Of a DNA stretch of 64,000 bases, positions 49,615 to 61,524 are shown one piece after another. Below the pieces are notes generated by a model. That model searched no databases, was not told the origin of the DNA, and worked only from the letters and a program-made list of their open reading frames with translations. The stretch covers positions 7,998,001 to 8,062,000 of the forward strand of contig NC_135056.1 in assembly GCF_051014685.1 (NCBI RefSeq), read 5' to 3'. The translations under genes were made by a program, and so were the position numbers. Position 1 is the stretch's first letter. Each line of letters starts with the position of its first letter. The stretch is from Ptiloglossa arizonensis (lineage: Eukaryota; Arthropoda; Insecta; Hymenoptera; Colletidae).

Positions 49615-51940
49615 TATATCTGCGTGTGTGTTGACCAAGTAACGAGAGCTCGGATAGATTCTCGGTAAAAAAGTAAAATAAAGAAAAATTTCACATTTGT
49701 ATCTATTTCATTACTTTAACATATGGTTCTATATTAAAATATATTGAAAATCTTGATTGACTTACAACCAAAAGCTATTTCATACGATATTACGAAAAGT
49801 ATGAAAGAATACGTTTCGAACGTATTTAAGTAAATAAATAAATACTTCCCGGTGGTATAAAAATAATAACACTTCTTCTCCAGTCTCGGTTCATTTTATA
49901 ATTAAATATCAATCGTTCGAATGGAAATTGCTTCTACGCATTCTTGCATTCTATTTTAATTAACAAGGAAAAAAAAGTGCATTGAATTATTTCTAAAGCG
50001 AACCGAATTGTTCATTTTATTTATTTCTCTAACGTTACAGGTTTATATTTATATATAGAAACTCTAGGTTTAACACACTGAAAATAGTAGGTCGATGCTT
50101 GCCATTTTTACAATCCGAACTCTTAACGTTTTTTCTTTAACGTATTTGTTTCATAATATAGAATTCGATCTTGCAATTTTTGCACACTATCGCACCCATG
50201 ACTGCAATGTACAAACGTTATGCAAAACGCCTAATTATCGTATCGCGTAGATGTATACTGTCGCGAAGAAATTCTTTTCACTGGAAAATCAGCTGGAAGC
50301 ATACAATCGGAGACAGTTGCCAAATGTTTGCTGTTTCCACCATGTTTGTGCAATTAACCGCGTAATCGTATATCGCTCGTGTTTCTGGTAAAAATGAATG
50401 GGTTCACGCTAAAGTATATTAATTTGCTCTGTTATATAGTATTCGCGTTCTGCGAGATAATTGAATTTCACATCTGGTTTCGAACTACGCAACACGAACA
50501 AATTACATAGTAATTTGAAACGTCGATATAATCCTCGTTTCGTCCAATGGCAATAATATTCACCAAAATATTTATTCATATATTTCGATAACGTTAAGAC
50601 GATTGTATTACGTAATCGTATAACGTTTATATTTTATTATATTACTATAGTTTATTCAAAGTTTGTTTTTCACTTCGTTGACCTTTTTGGAATGGAATTA
50701 TATTTTCTCGTAATAAAGACAAATTTGAACCGATATCGACCCAAGACGTTTATCTATTCTCCAGACGATGTTGCTTCGTTGCAACATTGAGACAATTCAA
50801 TTACGAGTATCTGTACGCAATAGTTGTGCTTATTTCCGTGTAAATGTATTTAAAATAATCTATAAACTAAATGTATCGCCCAAATGGGTAATAAATTTAC
50901 GTACACCTTACAGTCTGAAATTTTAGAAATTTATGCAATTGTACTACACCCTAACAACTGGCTCACTCGACTGTTATATAGGTGACACTTGTTGAGTCAA
51001 GACTACTCTGACCCGTATGTTAAACATCTTTATTGTGCATATGTTAAAGTATATACATGAAAATATACAAGGATAAAATATAACGGTTATACATATGCGC
51101 GTACATAAGAGACGAGGTGCAGCTATAATCTCTATTATAAACCTAATCTCATTTCTGTTAGCATAAGAATCAAACAAAAGAGAATCTCACCACCTTAAAA
51201 CCGAGACAGTTGTGACAGTACTGGCCTATATTCTTGAATGAAAATTACACAATACCGCGGGAATGGCTGAGACATAGTATCAGGTTTAACCTATTAAGTA
51301 TCGAGTCATAGTTTTTCAAAAATTGATATTTATTTTCCACGTGTTTCGCTCAAAGATACTCGATTAAAACGATATTTTCATTAAAAAGGAATATTCTTTC
51401 TAAAGTTACGATGTACTCCGTAAATATCACTCACGTACCTAGAAGTATTTAATAATATCGAGTCACTTGCAAAGAATGCAAGTGCGAAACAATAAATTTT
51501 CGCTCTTTTTAGCGAAAAATTATAACAACGCAATGTAGAATTTGTCTCCTCAACCAAAAGCCCAGAAACGTTCCAGAAAATATCGAGCCAATTTATTGGT
51601 GAATATAATGTCCCTTCTTTGTTCGTAATATCTCGCAAAAATATCACAAAAGAATTGCAGTTCACTTTATTCTGGCTTCAAGTTCGTATCTTAACGTTAA
51701 AACTTTCTTCCCAAGGTAAGTGCATTCAAAATTTTCGAGTGGAACGTATCCCAAAATGTATGAAACTCATACCCCATCGACTCCCATCGTGTTTTTAACT
51801 TAGCAAAATACGGTGAGAGAATCTACGGGTATGCAGGAGCACCTAGCTATTAAAATAGTTTCAACGATAGAAAAACAATATATTACGAGGACGCCATTGA
51901 ATCGAAAAATCGTGAAAGAGTCCAGGAAATTGGTCTCGAT
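49615..51940. other. Intergenic, no gene seen
   Basis: AT-rich DNA. The 94-codon minus-strand frame at 51665-51381 has no signal peptide, domain or splice context. I do not support it as a gene. Confidence 0.4.
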
Positions 51941-51944
51941 TATA

Positions 51945-52175
51945 CTAGCTCGTCCGGTAAGTTTTCTCGTCTTTTCCATCGTAAAAAAAATTACTACGAC
52001 ACTTAAATTTCGACCAACCAGTATTTCATGTAAATATACGAACGAATCGACAGATCTACACGAAACTTCGCACACGTTCATCGAACAGTGATTTACCATC
52101 CTCGGAAAAATGAAACGACGTACCTGATACTTCTTATTATTTCTTATCGAACGAGAAAACTTATTGACCGACCTA
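51945..52175. mobile_element. Mariner-type MITE, inverted relative of the 26-kb copies
   Basis: The left end TAGCTCGTCCGGTAAGTTTT and the right end AAAACTTATTGACCGACCTA are imperfect inverted repeats at 231 bp. The reverse complement of the interior (GATGAACGTGTGCGAA, GTATATTTACA) matches the element at 26110-26935. CTA at both outer edges fits TA-target insertion. Confidence 0.65.
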
Positions 52176-52549
52176 TTAGATCGCTCGGTACTCGAGTAAG
52201 TTTCAATAACGGTGAGCAAATGTTTTTCCGTGCTGTACAACACCGAACGCTTAATAGGTTACGGAGAAAGAAAATTTCTGTTGGTTTATCCAGGTCGTGT
52301 ACAGTTCCGCGTCTCGTGATCGGCCTTTTCTACGAAGAAGGGAGAAAGAGTAACTCGAACGGTACGGTAAACGATAAGCAGTGCAAATTTGGTATGGCGA
52401 TAGAATCGCGGTGAAAAATGAACGCGCTAAAATATTAGCTTAGAGTGCGATGTTCCTGTTATCTCCGAGCAGCGATGCAAACATCGTTTAAGTCTGTGAG
52501 GTTAGGGGGTGGGTATGCAGGTCGTTTACCGAATGGCAGGTAATACGAG

Positions 52550-52557
52550 TATAAAGG
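52550..52557 (+). promoter_or_regulatory. TATA box of the cysteine-rich secreted gene
   Basis: TATAAAGG lies 55 bp before the start codon at 52605. With the usual 25-30 bp spacing, transcription would begin near 52580 and the leader would be only about 25 bases. A TATA box and short leader are common in tissue-specific, highly expressed secretory genes. Confidence 0.5.
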
Positions 52558-52604
52558 GACGCTGGGAACGATCTGACCAGCAAATTTCGTTTAGATACAT
52601 CGGT

Positions 52605-55600
52605 ATGTGGTCGCGAAGATTTTGCTTCATTGTTGTTTTCGTCGTTCTTGGCGAATTCGCAATCCAAGCCGATGCCACTTTGGACGTGATCAAGAATGTA
52701 ACCGAGGAGGAAGAAGCGAGGATTTTTGCCGATTGTCATAATTCGGATTATCGGACCTACATACAGTGCCTAAAGAGACACAAGAGGCATCACGGAGATG
52801 AAAGTTTTCACGGAGATGAAGATTCATTGACGATGGGTTAGACACGACATAAGCGTATTACTAGTAGACGAAGTGTCATCCAAGTGGCCAGATCGTTTCA
52901 TTCTGGGACCGGCGATGGGATCGATCCACTCGTCGATACAGATACGTATGAAATTTGAAACATTTCCATCGAGAAATCGAACATACATCGTAATTGTTAA
53001 GACGTATGCAGGTATATCAATTTCCTGTATTAGAGACGAAGAGCACGACAATAACACGAGAGTATGTATTGGACACGTTTAACTAAGTAGGTATTTCATC
53101 CACAACGATCGATAATGGTTTTTACTCGTTGAATGTGAATATCAGCCGATGAAGAAAGATACGAGTTTAATATTTTTCTATGCTCGATCTGTGTTCGCCA
53201 AGTTGCACGAAAACAGGGGACCGTTCAATTGGATGATCGTTCATATTACCGATTAGAAACGGTGTTTCGTATTCAATTTTTCAGTTCGATAATCTGTTTT
53301 TAATTAATAAAGTGCTTAATTGCTTTTCATTGTATTGTAAAATTAAGATACGTTACGCTAACATTAATGCTAAATAGAGTATAAATAATTTCTCCCTACT
53401 TCTAATCTGGCCACTTTGGATACGATGTAAAACCAAAGAAAGAGTACGAACACGATCTAGCGATTTAGTTTTGCTAGAGATTAAGAGTCGATTTTCTTTC
53501 TGTACGATGCGCGTAATTGAAAATTGTTTCTACCCTCTTATCGTATAAATGCTACAGTTACTATTCTCGTCTTGTGTTACAATAATTCTTTCGATCGTGG
53601 CACGAATACAAAACCAACCCTGTCAACGTTCAGACATAAAAATATTTCTTTAAGATGAACAGTGCAAGATGATATGTTGGAAGAAATGTCAAGAAGAGAA
53701 GGTACGCGATTGTCACGGCTATTGTAGGTATTGTTTAAGAAGGACGAGACACAGGCAACATGTTTTTATCGAAGATGAGTACGAGTCCATAAAAAAGTGC
53801 ACCAATTCGACCGATTGTGTTTCTACAAAGCCAGGTGACAATAACACGATCAATGTTAACACTATGGTGAATGTTACTACTTATGTAGGAAATGGAACAA
53901 ATGGTACATAGTTATTCTTTCAAGTGATCGAACTTAAATAATGAAAGTATAATACAAGCAAGCTATTGAATATTATTAAAATGGTTATTTTGTTTATATA
54001 TTTCAGATAATACTTCTTCGAATCCTACTATTATTTCATTTCCATTTCCAGTCCCATTTCCATTTCCACTTCTAATTCCACCTCCAATATTTCCACCTCC
54101 AATACCTCAACCTCCAATATTTCTACCTCCAATATTTCCACCTCCAATACCTCAACCTCCAATATTTCCACCTCCAATATTTCCTCCTGCTCCCATTTTG
54201 ATCATAGCACTTCCAGAGCATTGCCCGTATCCCAGTGCATGGCCTTGCAATCCAGTAAGTCGATTTATACATTTTACAATTTAGCATCGCGTTGTATTTA
54301 ATGTTACACTTGAATGTTTCTTGGGTATCTGCACAAATATTTTCCAATGAGAGCGGGGGAGGGGGGATGGGGCTTTACAGTCCAAGGCAGGCGAGAAAGG
54401 AAACTTTGAACGTAGAAAAATGCGAAGAACATAAGCTTTTCTTTCTACTGGTACATCGTTCATCGGATCATTAAATATCAATTATTAATAATCAATTTAG
54501 ATGAATATAATAAAAACCTTTTGTCTATAAATTTCACTACCGAATAGTTTGGGAGCTGCTAGTCTACCATTTCATTGTTAGGAAATAAAAGAGCCTTGGT
54601 ACTATTAAGAAGTATGGCAACTAGTCGTGTACCTTTACCACTCAGAATGTAAATAAATTTGATCCATAACACTGTACATTCGTACCAAGTGCATCTATCG
54701 GTTGTTCAAATGTTGAACCCTCGAGGTATTGGCTTAGATGTATTATCTAAATAATTATCGACGTTTGAATATATATTTACTAAGGCTTTTTGTTTCTTTT
54801 TTGAAATTCAAATAACCAGTTAAGTACGTATAACTCGATAACTTAGAAAAGTTAGAAATGAGACGTGTAGCTATCGGGTGTCATCTGATATTATTTGAAA
54901 GAAATAGAAACTTTAGCGTTTAACATCGCGACAGTTGGTTGCACGATATCGCAAACGGGTGCCATAAATTAAGAAAGAAAAGAATCCGAGTTCGTGAGTT
55001 TCGAATTGGAATACGCAGTATGAAAATGCAAGCGTTGAACAATCGAACGGGAGTTTAACAATGAGTTCGTGGTGAAGACTGGTGAAAGAAAAGACATTTC
55101 TTTTCTAAATTGTCGAATTATACTAATATTTCTTCTTATCTTTTGTGATTGTTTAATGCTTTGTTTGGTCGAATAGTTCGAAACATAATACGGAGGATTC
55201 TTATAAACGTTGTGTCTCGTGTTTATTATAGTACTTCGATTGCTCGAAATGTATATGTCAAGAAAGGTCCCCGAGCTGCCACACACATTGTTGCACGACA
55301 GATCAACATTTTATTACTAATACTCGCAATCCAAAAATTCCGAGTACTTGCAAAAGTCCACCCTGCGTGGGCGGTAAGTTTCACAATTTATAGATACAAT
55401 TTTTCTAACGCTGACAAATCTTATTAGTGGTAAGTTATTACGAACCAACGGTCAATTTTTTTGCAATATTTTTAAACAATGCACTCCCTCTAAAACCGTT
55501 CAATCTTTAAGCCTTTGATACCGATGCAGAATCCGTTGCAAAGAAAATTCCTTACTTTTGACACGTGCACGATATGAGTTCGCGATACTTGATCTCAGTG

Positions 55601-56396
55601 AGCGTAACTTGTATTGTTAATGCTCTTTTCTTTCTTTTTTTATCGTGTATCGACGAATCACTTCTGCGTTCAAGTTAAATATTAAATTACTTTATTCGCG
55701 CGCTAGTTTCGAGTAATTGGTTATACTGGTCGTGCAGTTGGTTTCGTAAATGTGACAAATACAAAAAGGGAAAAAATTGCCGCTTTTAACGCGAAAGATA
55801 ATATCGGCGAGTTGTATTATGGTACGTCTACCATGAGAGTTTAAAGGTGACAGCCGTAAATTAATCAACATCCATTCGAACGATGCATACACACGTTTCG
55901 TTGCATGCCAAAAGGATCTCTATAGACGGTTAATTAGCCAAGGACGTGGTGCAAGTAACCGAGCAATAATGGTTTATGAAAAATTTACGCCGCGACGCGC
56001 TCAAATGTTCCCACACTAATTGCACGAGTCTAATTACTTAATTAACGATTTTAAATCACGGTAACGATTAAGTTTACGGTTTAATCTGTTCCTTTCACGA
56101 TCGTACGTGAATAAGTATCGTATAGGTACAATGCAATGCTTTATAAAGTTCTTGATCGTCTTTTTAATCGACCAATAAAATTCCTTCAATCTTTCGCGAA
56201 TGTATAGATTTTTTGTTCGAAAGATTTAATAGAATTTGTTTTCATCAAAAATAAATCTAAGCATTCATTTGTATCGTTAATTGTACAATAGCTCCATTCT
56301 TGAAAGATATATTGACGACTGCTAAACTAACTTTTTCCTCTTCCTTTTTAAATACATTGTTCATAACGGATATTTTTATTTGCAGGTGTACACTAA
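52605..56396 (+). CDS. Unrecognised secreted cysteine-rich protein with a proline-rich segment, five exons
   Basis: I do not recognise the family. Exons are 52605-52836, 53655-53903, 54007-54254 and 55232-55373; phases 1, 1, 0 agree. A last exon begins at 56386. Exon 1 gives a signal peptide (MWSRRFCFIVVFVVLGEFAI, cleavage probably after QADA) and an acidic/His-rich part. Exon 2 has eight cysteines (CKMICWKKC, DCHGYCRYC, CTNSTDC) and N-glycosylation sites NST, NNT, NVT and NGT. Exon 3 is FPFPVPFPFP, then repeats of PPPIF and PPPIPQ, then EHCPYPSAWPCNP. Exon 4 has eight more cysteines (DCSKCICQE, CHTHCC, CKSPPC). With donor GGCG/GTAAGT the last exon stops after GVH at 56396, 293 residues in all. 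With the weaker donor TGC/GTGGGC it would instead read VYTNNECFTSCISSRDHGLC and on to about 56545, adding four cysteines. The end is therefore uncertain. Confidence 0.6.
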
Positions 56397-56549
56397 TAAC
56401 GAATGTTTCACGAGTTGTATTTCATCCCGAGACCATGGACTGTGCCGACAGAAATGTATAAACGCGAACTTGTTATTTTATATTCTTCTATCGATTTATT
56501 ATTTTCGTTACTTTTATTACACGTATTTTATAATCTGTATTTGACACTT

Positions 56550-59160
56550 AAACATTGAACGTTTTAAAGATACGGGAGACATTTAATTCATTCTTTTATC
56601 GTAGTATGTACTGTTAGGGGTTGAAAAGATTTATTCCAAGGGGTACCATGAGACAAAGAGAACTTCTATCGATTCCGCCTATGGAACGCGATGTAACAGT
56701 TTATATTGTAGTTATTGACTATAACTATGAATAATTTATTATATTTTTTGTAAATTTTGATTAATAGAAATTTTAACCACTAACAACCCCATTCCTTTTA
56801 CAATAAATCTTCTCTATTTTCAACAGTATACGAGTTTGGATGATATTTACAAGTGAGCGTTGATAAACTAGTGCAATATCTCGGATGCACTTCTTATCAG
56901 CACATATCGAGCAAAATGCGTTTATATAAAACTTATTATACGCTTATTGGATCAAACTTATAACGTATTGTAATAAAGTTTTACATAACTTAAGTTGTAC
57001 TATAGACATTTCCCTTAGAAATTATTTGTAGAGGAAGTGAAATAACTTGTGAAAGTGAAAGTGTATAAATAACGAAGATATAATAACGATATAGCAAATA
57101 ATCTTCTTTCGTAAAATAGTTTTAAAGATTAATACTATTATTGTGCTTTTCGTGTACACTGTAAGGCACGGATCGACAAAAACTGTCGTTTTTCGATGCT
57201 TTCGAAATTGTTGTTATCCATTACAAATGTTTTTTTTGCAAGGAAAAATTGAAAAACTCGATTGGTATTTTTTCCAAACCGGAGCAGTGAAAGCGAAATC
57301 GAATTGCAAATGAAAAATTTATTTCTAAATATTATTATTATTTAGATCATCAATACTTAACATTTGTAGTAAATGAGTTGATATAATATTCTTGTAATTT
57401 TTAAACTATTGCGAAGACAAGTTGTTATTTTTTGTGACTAATAATCTTTTATAATACCTTGACGTACATTTTTTTATCTTAAATGTGTTCACAATGGAAA
57501 GATGATTTCTTTGGGCATTCTTTAAGTTTTCAGACACGTATCTTGCACAAAATGATCGAAGAAACGGAATAATATTTTTTTTCAATTACGAATGTTAATA
57601 TTTATGCTACGATAATATATTGTAAAAGACGAGTATTATTATGTCCACAATGACTGTGCAGTAGGATGAAGTTACTTTCAGGTGTAGCGTAAATGTTTCA
57701 CGCAAACTCGAACGTAAATGGTCCACGAAATGTTCATAAATTTGAACAGTGTCTCGAAAGTCGTTGAAATCACGAAGTACGTATACAAGTATTTCGTATA
57801 TAAATCTATAGGTAGATTTGGAAAACGATAGAAGAATAAAAGTTGTTTTTTTTAATATACAGCGTAAACTCGCAACGAGTTACGATGCATTGCGCCTATG
57901 CGATGCAATCTGCATAACGCTCTTGACTTCTAATTGCATATCGAATGGCGCTCTATAGGATAATGAAAATTTCAACGATATATAAAAACTGGTAACGATA
58001 TTTCTCTTTAATCGATTGAAAATAGTTGTCACAACATTACAAATAATTTTTACAACTTTTATTCCGATCTCTTATTCTATCGAGTACAATCTACGTAATA
58101 GATATTTTTACATCATTTATTGCTACGTAAGATTCATCCAGACGATGAATAAGTGTGAAATAAATGGAAATGATTCCGTAATGGTTGAACTTACAGTTAC
58201 TCGAACAATTTTTACTCGCGTTCAATAATCTTTGCGTAATTCTAATATATAGTTTGTTAAAATTATTAACATTATTTACTGTCCATCTGTATTGTTCGTT
58301 GCACGATTCCTTGGAGCAATAACGGATTGTTCTCTCGAATCGCCCTCATATCCTTTCATTTATGACTTATACACGCAGTGACCTTTTCATGGGAGTGATA
58401 TTACACACATTCGCGCTCCATGCGCGCGCACGTTTTTAAGTTCCATCCAGGTAGCGATCTTAGCAATATTAATTGATGTTTTTATAGCTCTCTGTTCTAA
58501 ACCCTCTCTGTAAGAATTGCTTTCCCACGAGTTCTCGATAAACGTAATACGAAACTTCCAGGATACTTTACGCGTGAATTTATCGGTAAAATTGTCCCCG
58601 TTTGAAATTCGAAATCGTTCAAATGCGAAATCTTACGATGACTTCTATCGAACGAGACCTTTGTATCACTCGCGAAAACTTTCACACACCTTTGAATAAA
58701 TTTCACGAGGTTCGAATTAAACGGGTGTCTCGAATCGGATGGAAAATAATTGCATTTCGAAAAGGTGTCGTTACAGTTTCGCTCACGGTGAATACTAATA
58801 CTTGAATAGTCGTATGGTAACAGTAGGATTGTTAATTAAAAATACGAGAAAATGTGGAGCAAAAGGAACCAAATATTTACAAATACAATACGTCCGTGCA
58901 AGAGAATCGAATACTGTTAGAAACGTAAAATATAGTAGCGTTAAGGTTGCAAAATTAAGAAAACTATTGTAAAAAGAAATAACGAAGTTACAATCGCCTA
59001 TTTGATCAAACTGAAGCCAATTGAAATGAAAAATAATCGAATTAATTCGAAACTTATTTTCACGTCCATTGGAACATTTACTTGGTTTAATTTGCTATAA
59101 AGTGTATTATAATATACGCATATATGTATCACGTATTAATTAAATTACGAAAAATAGTCC
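56550..59160. other. Intergenic, no gene seen
   Basis: AT-rich DNA downstream of the cysteine-rich gene, with scattered AATAAA-like sites. No array or coding-like frame is supported. Confidence 0.45.
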
Positions 59161-59163
59161 GTG

Positions 59164-59664
59164 TTACGAATAGCGAGTAATCAGAAGGTGTACGGGGTCG
59201 ATCGAGACCCCGAAAGTTTGTCCATCCTTTAAACCGTATTCGTGTACAACTAATTCAGAAACGACGATAGTTCTTACGTCGAGTAGTTGTTGAAATTTCT
59301 GTAAAAAATTCGATACACCGCAAAGTGTACCCGTGCAGCGAGAACACAATGGAAACCAGAAATCGTTTTTCAATGGACGTCGTAGCGGTCGCGTGCTCGA
59401 TCGCAAGGTCACCTGTAAACCCAAATTGCACCTGACCGTTCGTTGAAATTGAAAACGGACTGTTTACCATTTGCGACGATACAATGGGTCGGAATTCGAA
59501 GATCCTCGGTTGTTTTATTCGGTATCGGGAGTTTTCACGGAGACGACGATCGAATGGTGCTGAACCCCTGCGGAGAAACGAACCTTGACGTCAGGTGTCC
59601 GGAACAGGTGCTCGAGTAGCAACAGCGTTCTGTTCAGGTGCACCGTGGCGAAATACTGTGCCAT
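59164..59664 (-). CDS. Possible two-exon small protein (71 aa), unrecognised
   Basis: I do not recognise it. The ATG at 59664 opens MAQYFATVHLNRTLLLLEHL, and the frame stays open for 49 codons to a stop near 59517. A donor-like GTTCGT after codon 27 (exon edge 59584) would join, in phase 0, to an exon at 59298-59164 behind a good acceptor (AATTTTTTACAG). That exon reads KFQQLLDVRTIVVSELVVHE through to HLLITRYS. Both pieces look more protein-like than neighbouring frames, and the region above the ATG is GC-rich like a promoter. The donor is weak (T at +3), so the unspliced 49-residue peptide or no gene at all are alternatives. Confidence 0.3.
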
Positions 59665-59960
59665 TACAGTTTACGACGGGGGTTAAGAAAACCGACGGAA
59701 TTGTTTCCTTGCGCCTAGCCGCGCAGGTGAAATGAAACGCGAAGTCGATGCGTGCGAGCACGCGGCATAAAACTGCTAACGGTAATCGATTCGGTTTTAT
59801 TCCGGCAAATCGCTATAAAAGTCGACCGTGCTTCGTGGAAACCCGATCGGTTCGTGCGACCGCGAACGTGGGTCCACGACCACTCGTTCTATCGCGGACC
59901 ACGTTCGAAAATGAAAGGTTTCGACTTTTCAAATTTTATAGCTTCTCTTTCTTTCGTCGA
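59665..59960. promoter_or_regulatory. GC/CpG-rich stretch, promoter-like
   Basis: A local rise in G, C and CpG between AT-rich flanks, directly upstream of the candidate minus-strand small gene. Two overlapping 83-codon plus-strand frames are side effects of the composition. No TATA box is placed convincingly. Confidence 0.35.
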
Positions 59961-60720
59961 ATCGATAATAAAGTGTCTTCCAACAGGGGAACGTCGTAAC
60001 TAAGAAAAATAGTAAATTAATGAAATTTTGTCTTTCGTTCATGAAATTGTTAATAAAGTGTCTTCCAACAAGGAAACGTCATATCTAAGCAACGTAGTAA
60101 ATGGATTAATGAAATTTTGTCTTTCTTTCATGAAATTGATAATAAAGTGTCTTCTAAGAGGGAAACGTCGTAACAAAGAAAAATAGTAGATTAATGAAAT
60201 TTTGTCTTTCTTTCATGAAATTGTTAATAAAGTGTCTTCCAACAAGGAAACGTCATAACTGAGCAACGAAGTAAACGAATTAATGAAATTTTGCCTTTCT
60301 TTCATGAAATTGTTAATAAAGTGTCTTCCAACAAGGAAACGTCGTAACTAAGCAACATTGTAAACGGATTAATGAAGTTTTATCTTTCTTTCATGAAATT
60401 GATAATAAAGTGTCTTCTAAGAGGGGAACGTCGTAACAAAGAAAAATAGTAGATTAATGAAATTTTGTGTTTCTTTTACGAAATTGATAATAAAGTGTCT
60501 TCCAACAGGGAAATGTCGTAACAAAGAAAAATATTATAGTAAATTAATGAAATTTTGTCTTTCTTTCATGAAAATGGTAATAAAGTGTCTTCCAACAAGG
60601 AAACGTCGTAACTAAGCAACGAAGTAAACAGATTAATGAAATTTTATATTTTTTCTTCCTTTCATGAAATTGATAAAAAAATATCTTCCAACAAGGAAAG
60701 CTCATAAGCAACGTAATAAA
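59960..60720. repeat. 85-90-bp tandem array, about nine copies
   Basis: AATAAAGTGTCTTCCAACA and ATTAATGAAATTTTGTCTTT alternate along the array, with unit length varying between about 85 and 90 bp. Every unit contains AATAAA followed by a GTGTCTT stretch, so the array offers many poly(A)-signal-like sites on the plus strand. Confidence 0.9.
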
Positions 60721-60724
60721 GAGA

Positions 60725-61110
60725 TGAAGGTTAGTATTTACACTCAGAGTCGAATGGAACTACATACTTAAAATAGATAGATCGAACACAGTGATTATTA
60801 ACTAATCTTTGAATAAATTACTTGTGTAACTGTATACTTTTCTTTCTTTAATTTTAATATATGTATTTCACATTCATTTAGTTTCTTTTCACGACTCATT
60901 TTTAACACTTTGCTGTGTTCTTTTTTAAGTAATTGCCACGAAAAAAAAGGTGGTACACGTTTCATTAATTATACCGTACAATGAATATTTGTTGCTCGGT
61001 AGCTTGCACGCAATTGAGAAACGTAAATCGACTGCTTGCGCTACCATTTTGTTCCCTACACGAACCATAATATTTACATTCACGTTCTAGAATTCTATCG
61101 AAGTTAATTT
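60725..61110. other. Intergenic, no feature seen
   Basis: AT-rich sequence between the 85-90-bp array and the open frame at 61112. Nothing identifiable. Confidence 0.45.
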
Positions 61111-61111
61111 C

Positions 61112-61522
61112 GTGGATAATATTCGGTACGTTGTATACACAAGCATGCCCAAAGATGTTGACGTATTACAATATTTATTTTCTCTGGTTTATAGCACCAA
61201 ATACACAAATTATACTGCGCGACAAAATGCCAGAACACCTCTGATATTTTCGTATCTCTCAAAAACAATGATACCTAGAAAGACTTTGTATATAGTACTC
61301 TATCCTCAAGACAGTCACTGTTCGTGCTGTTTTCCAGAAATGGCACTTGTTTGTGTGAAAAACAAGTCCGACAAAATGATAGAACACGAAAATAAGATTC
61401 TATTTAATTTTAATAACCCGTACACATTTCCTTTCTTCTCTGTAACTTCTAATACTCTCTCGGGTAGCGATTCGTACGATAATTATAAAAAATTTAGATT
61501 TTCCGCTCTTCGTTTCACTTAA
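61112..61522 (+). other. Unexplained 136-codon open frame
   Basis: The first ATG gives MPKDVDVLQYLFSLVYSTKY, and the frame ends in YKKFRFSALRFT. It is long for such AT-rich DNA and has a cysteine cluster (SHCSCCFPEMALVC). It has no signal peptide, domain or obvious splice partner. It may be chance, and I give it low weight. Confidence 0.15.
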
Positions 61523-61524
61523 AT

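Noticed and set aside
54123..54347. Minus-strand frame rich in YWRWKYWR
   Set aside because: Antisense of the proline-rich coding repeat of exon 3.
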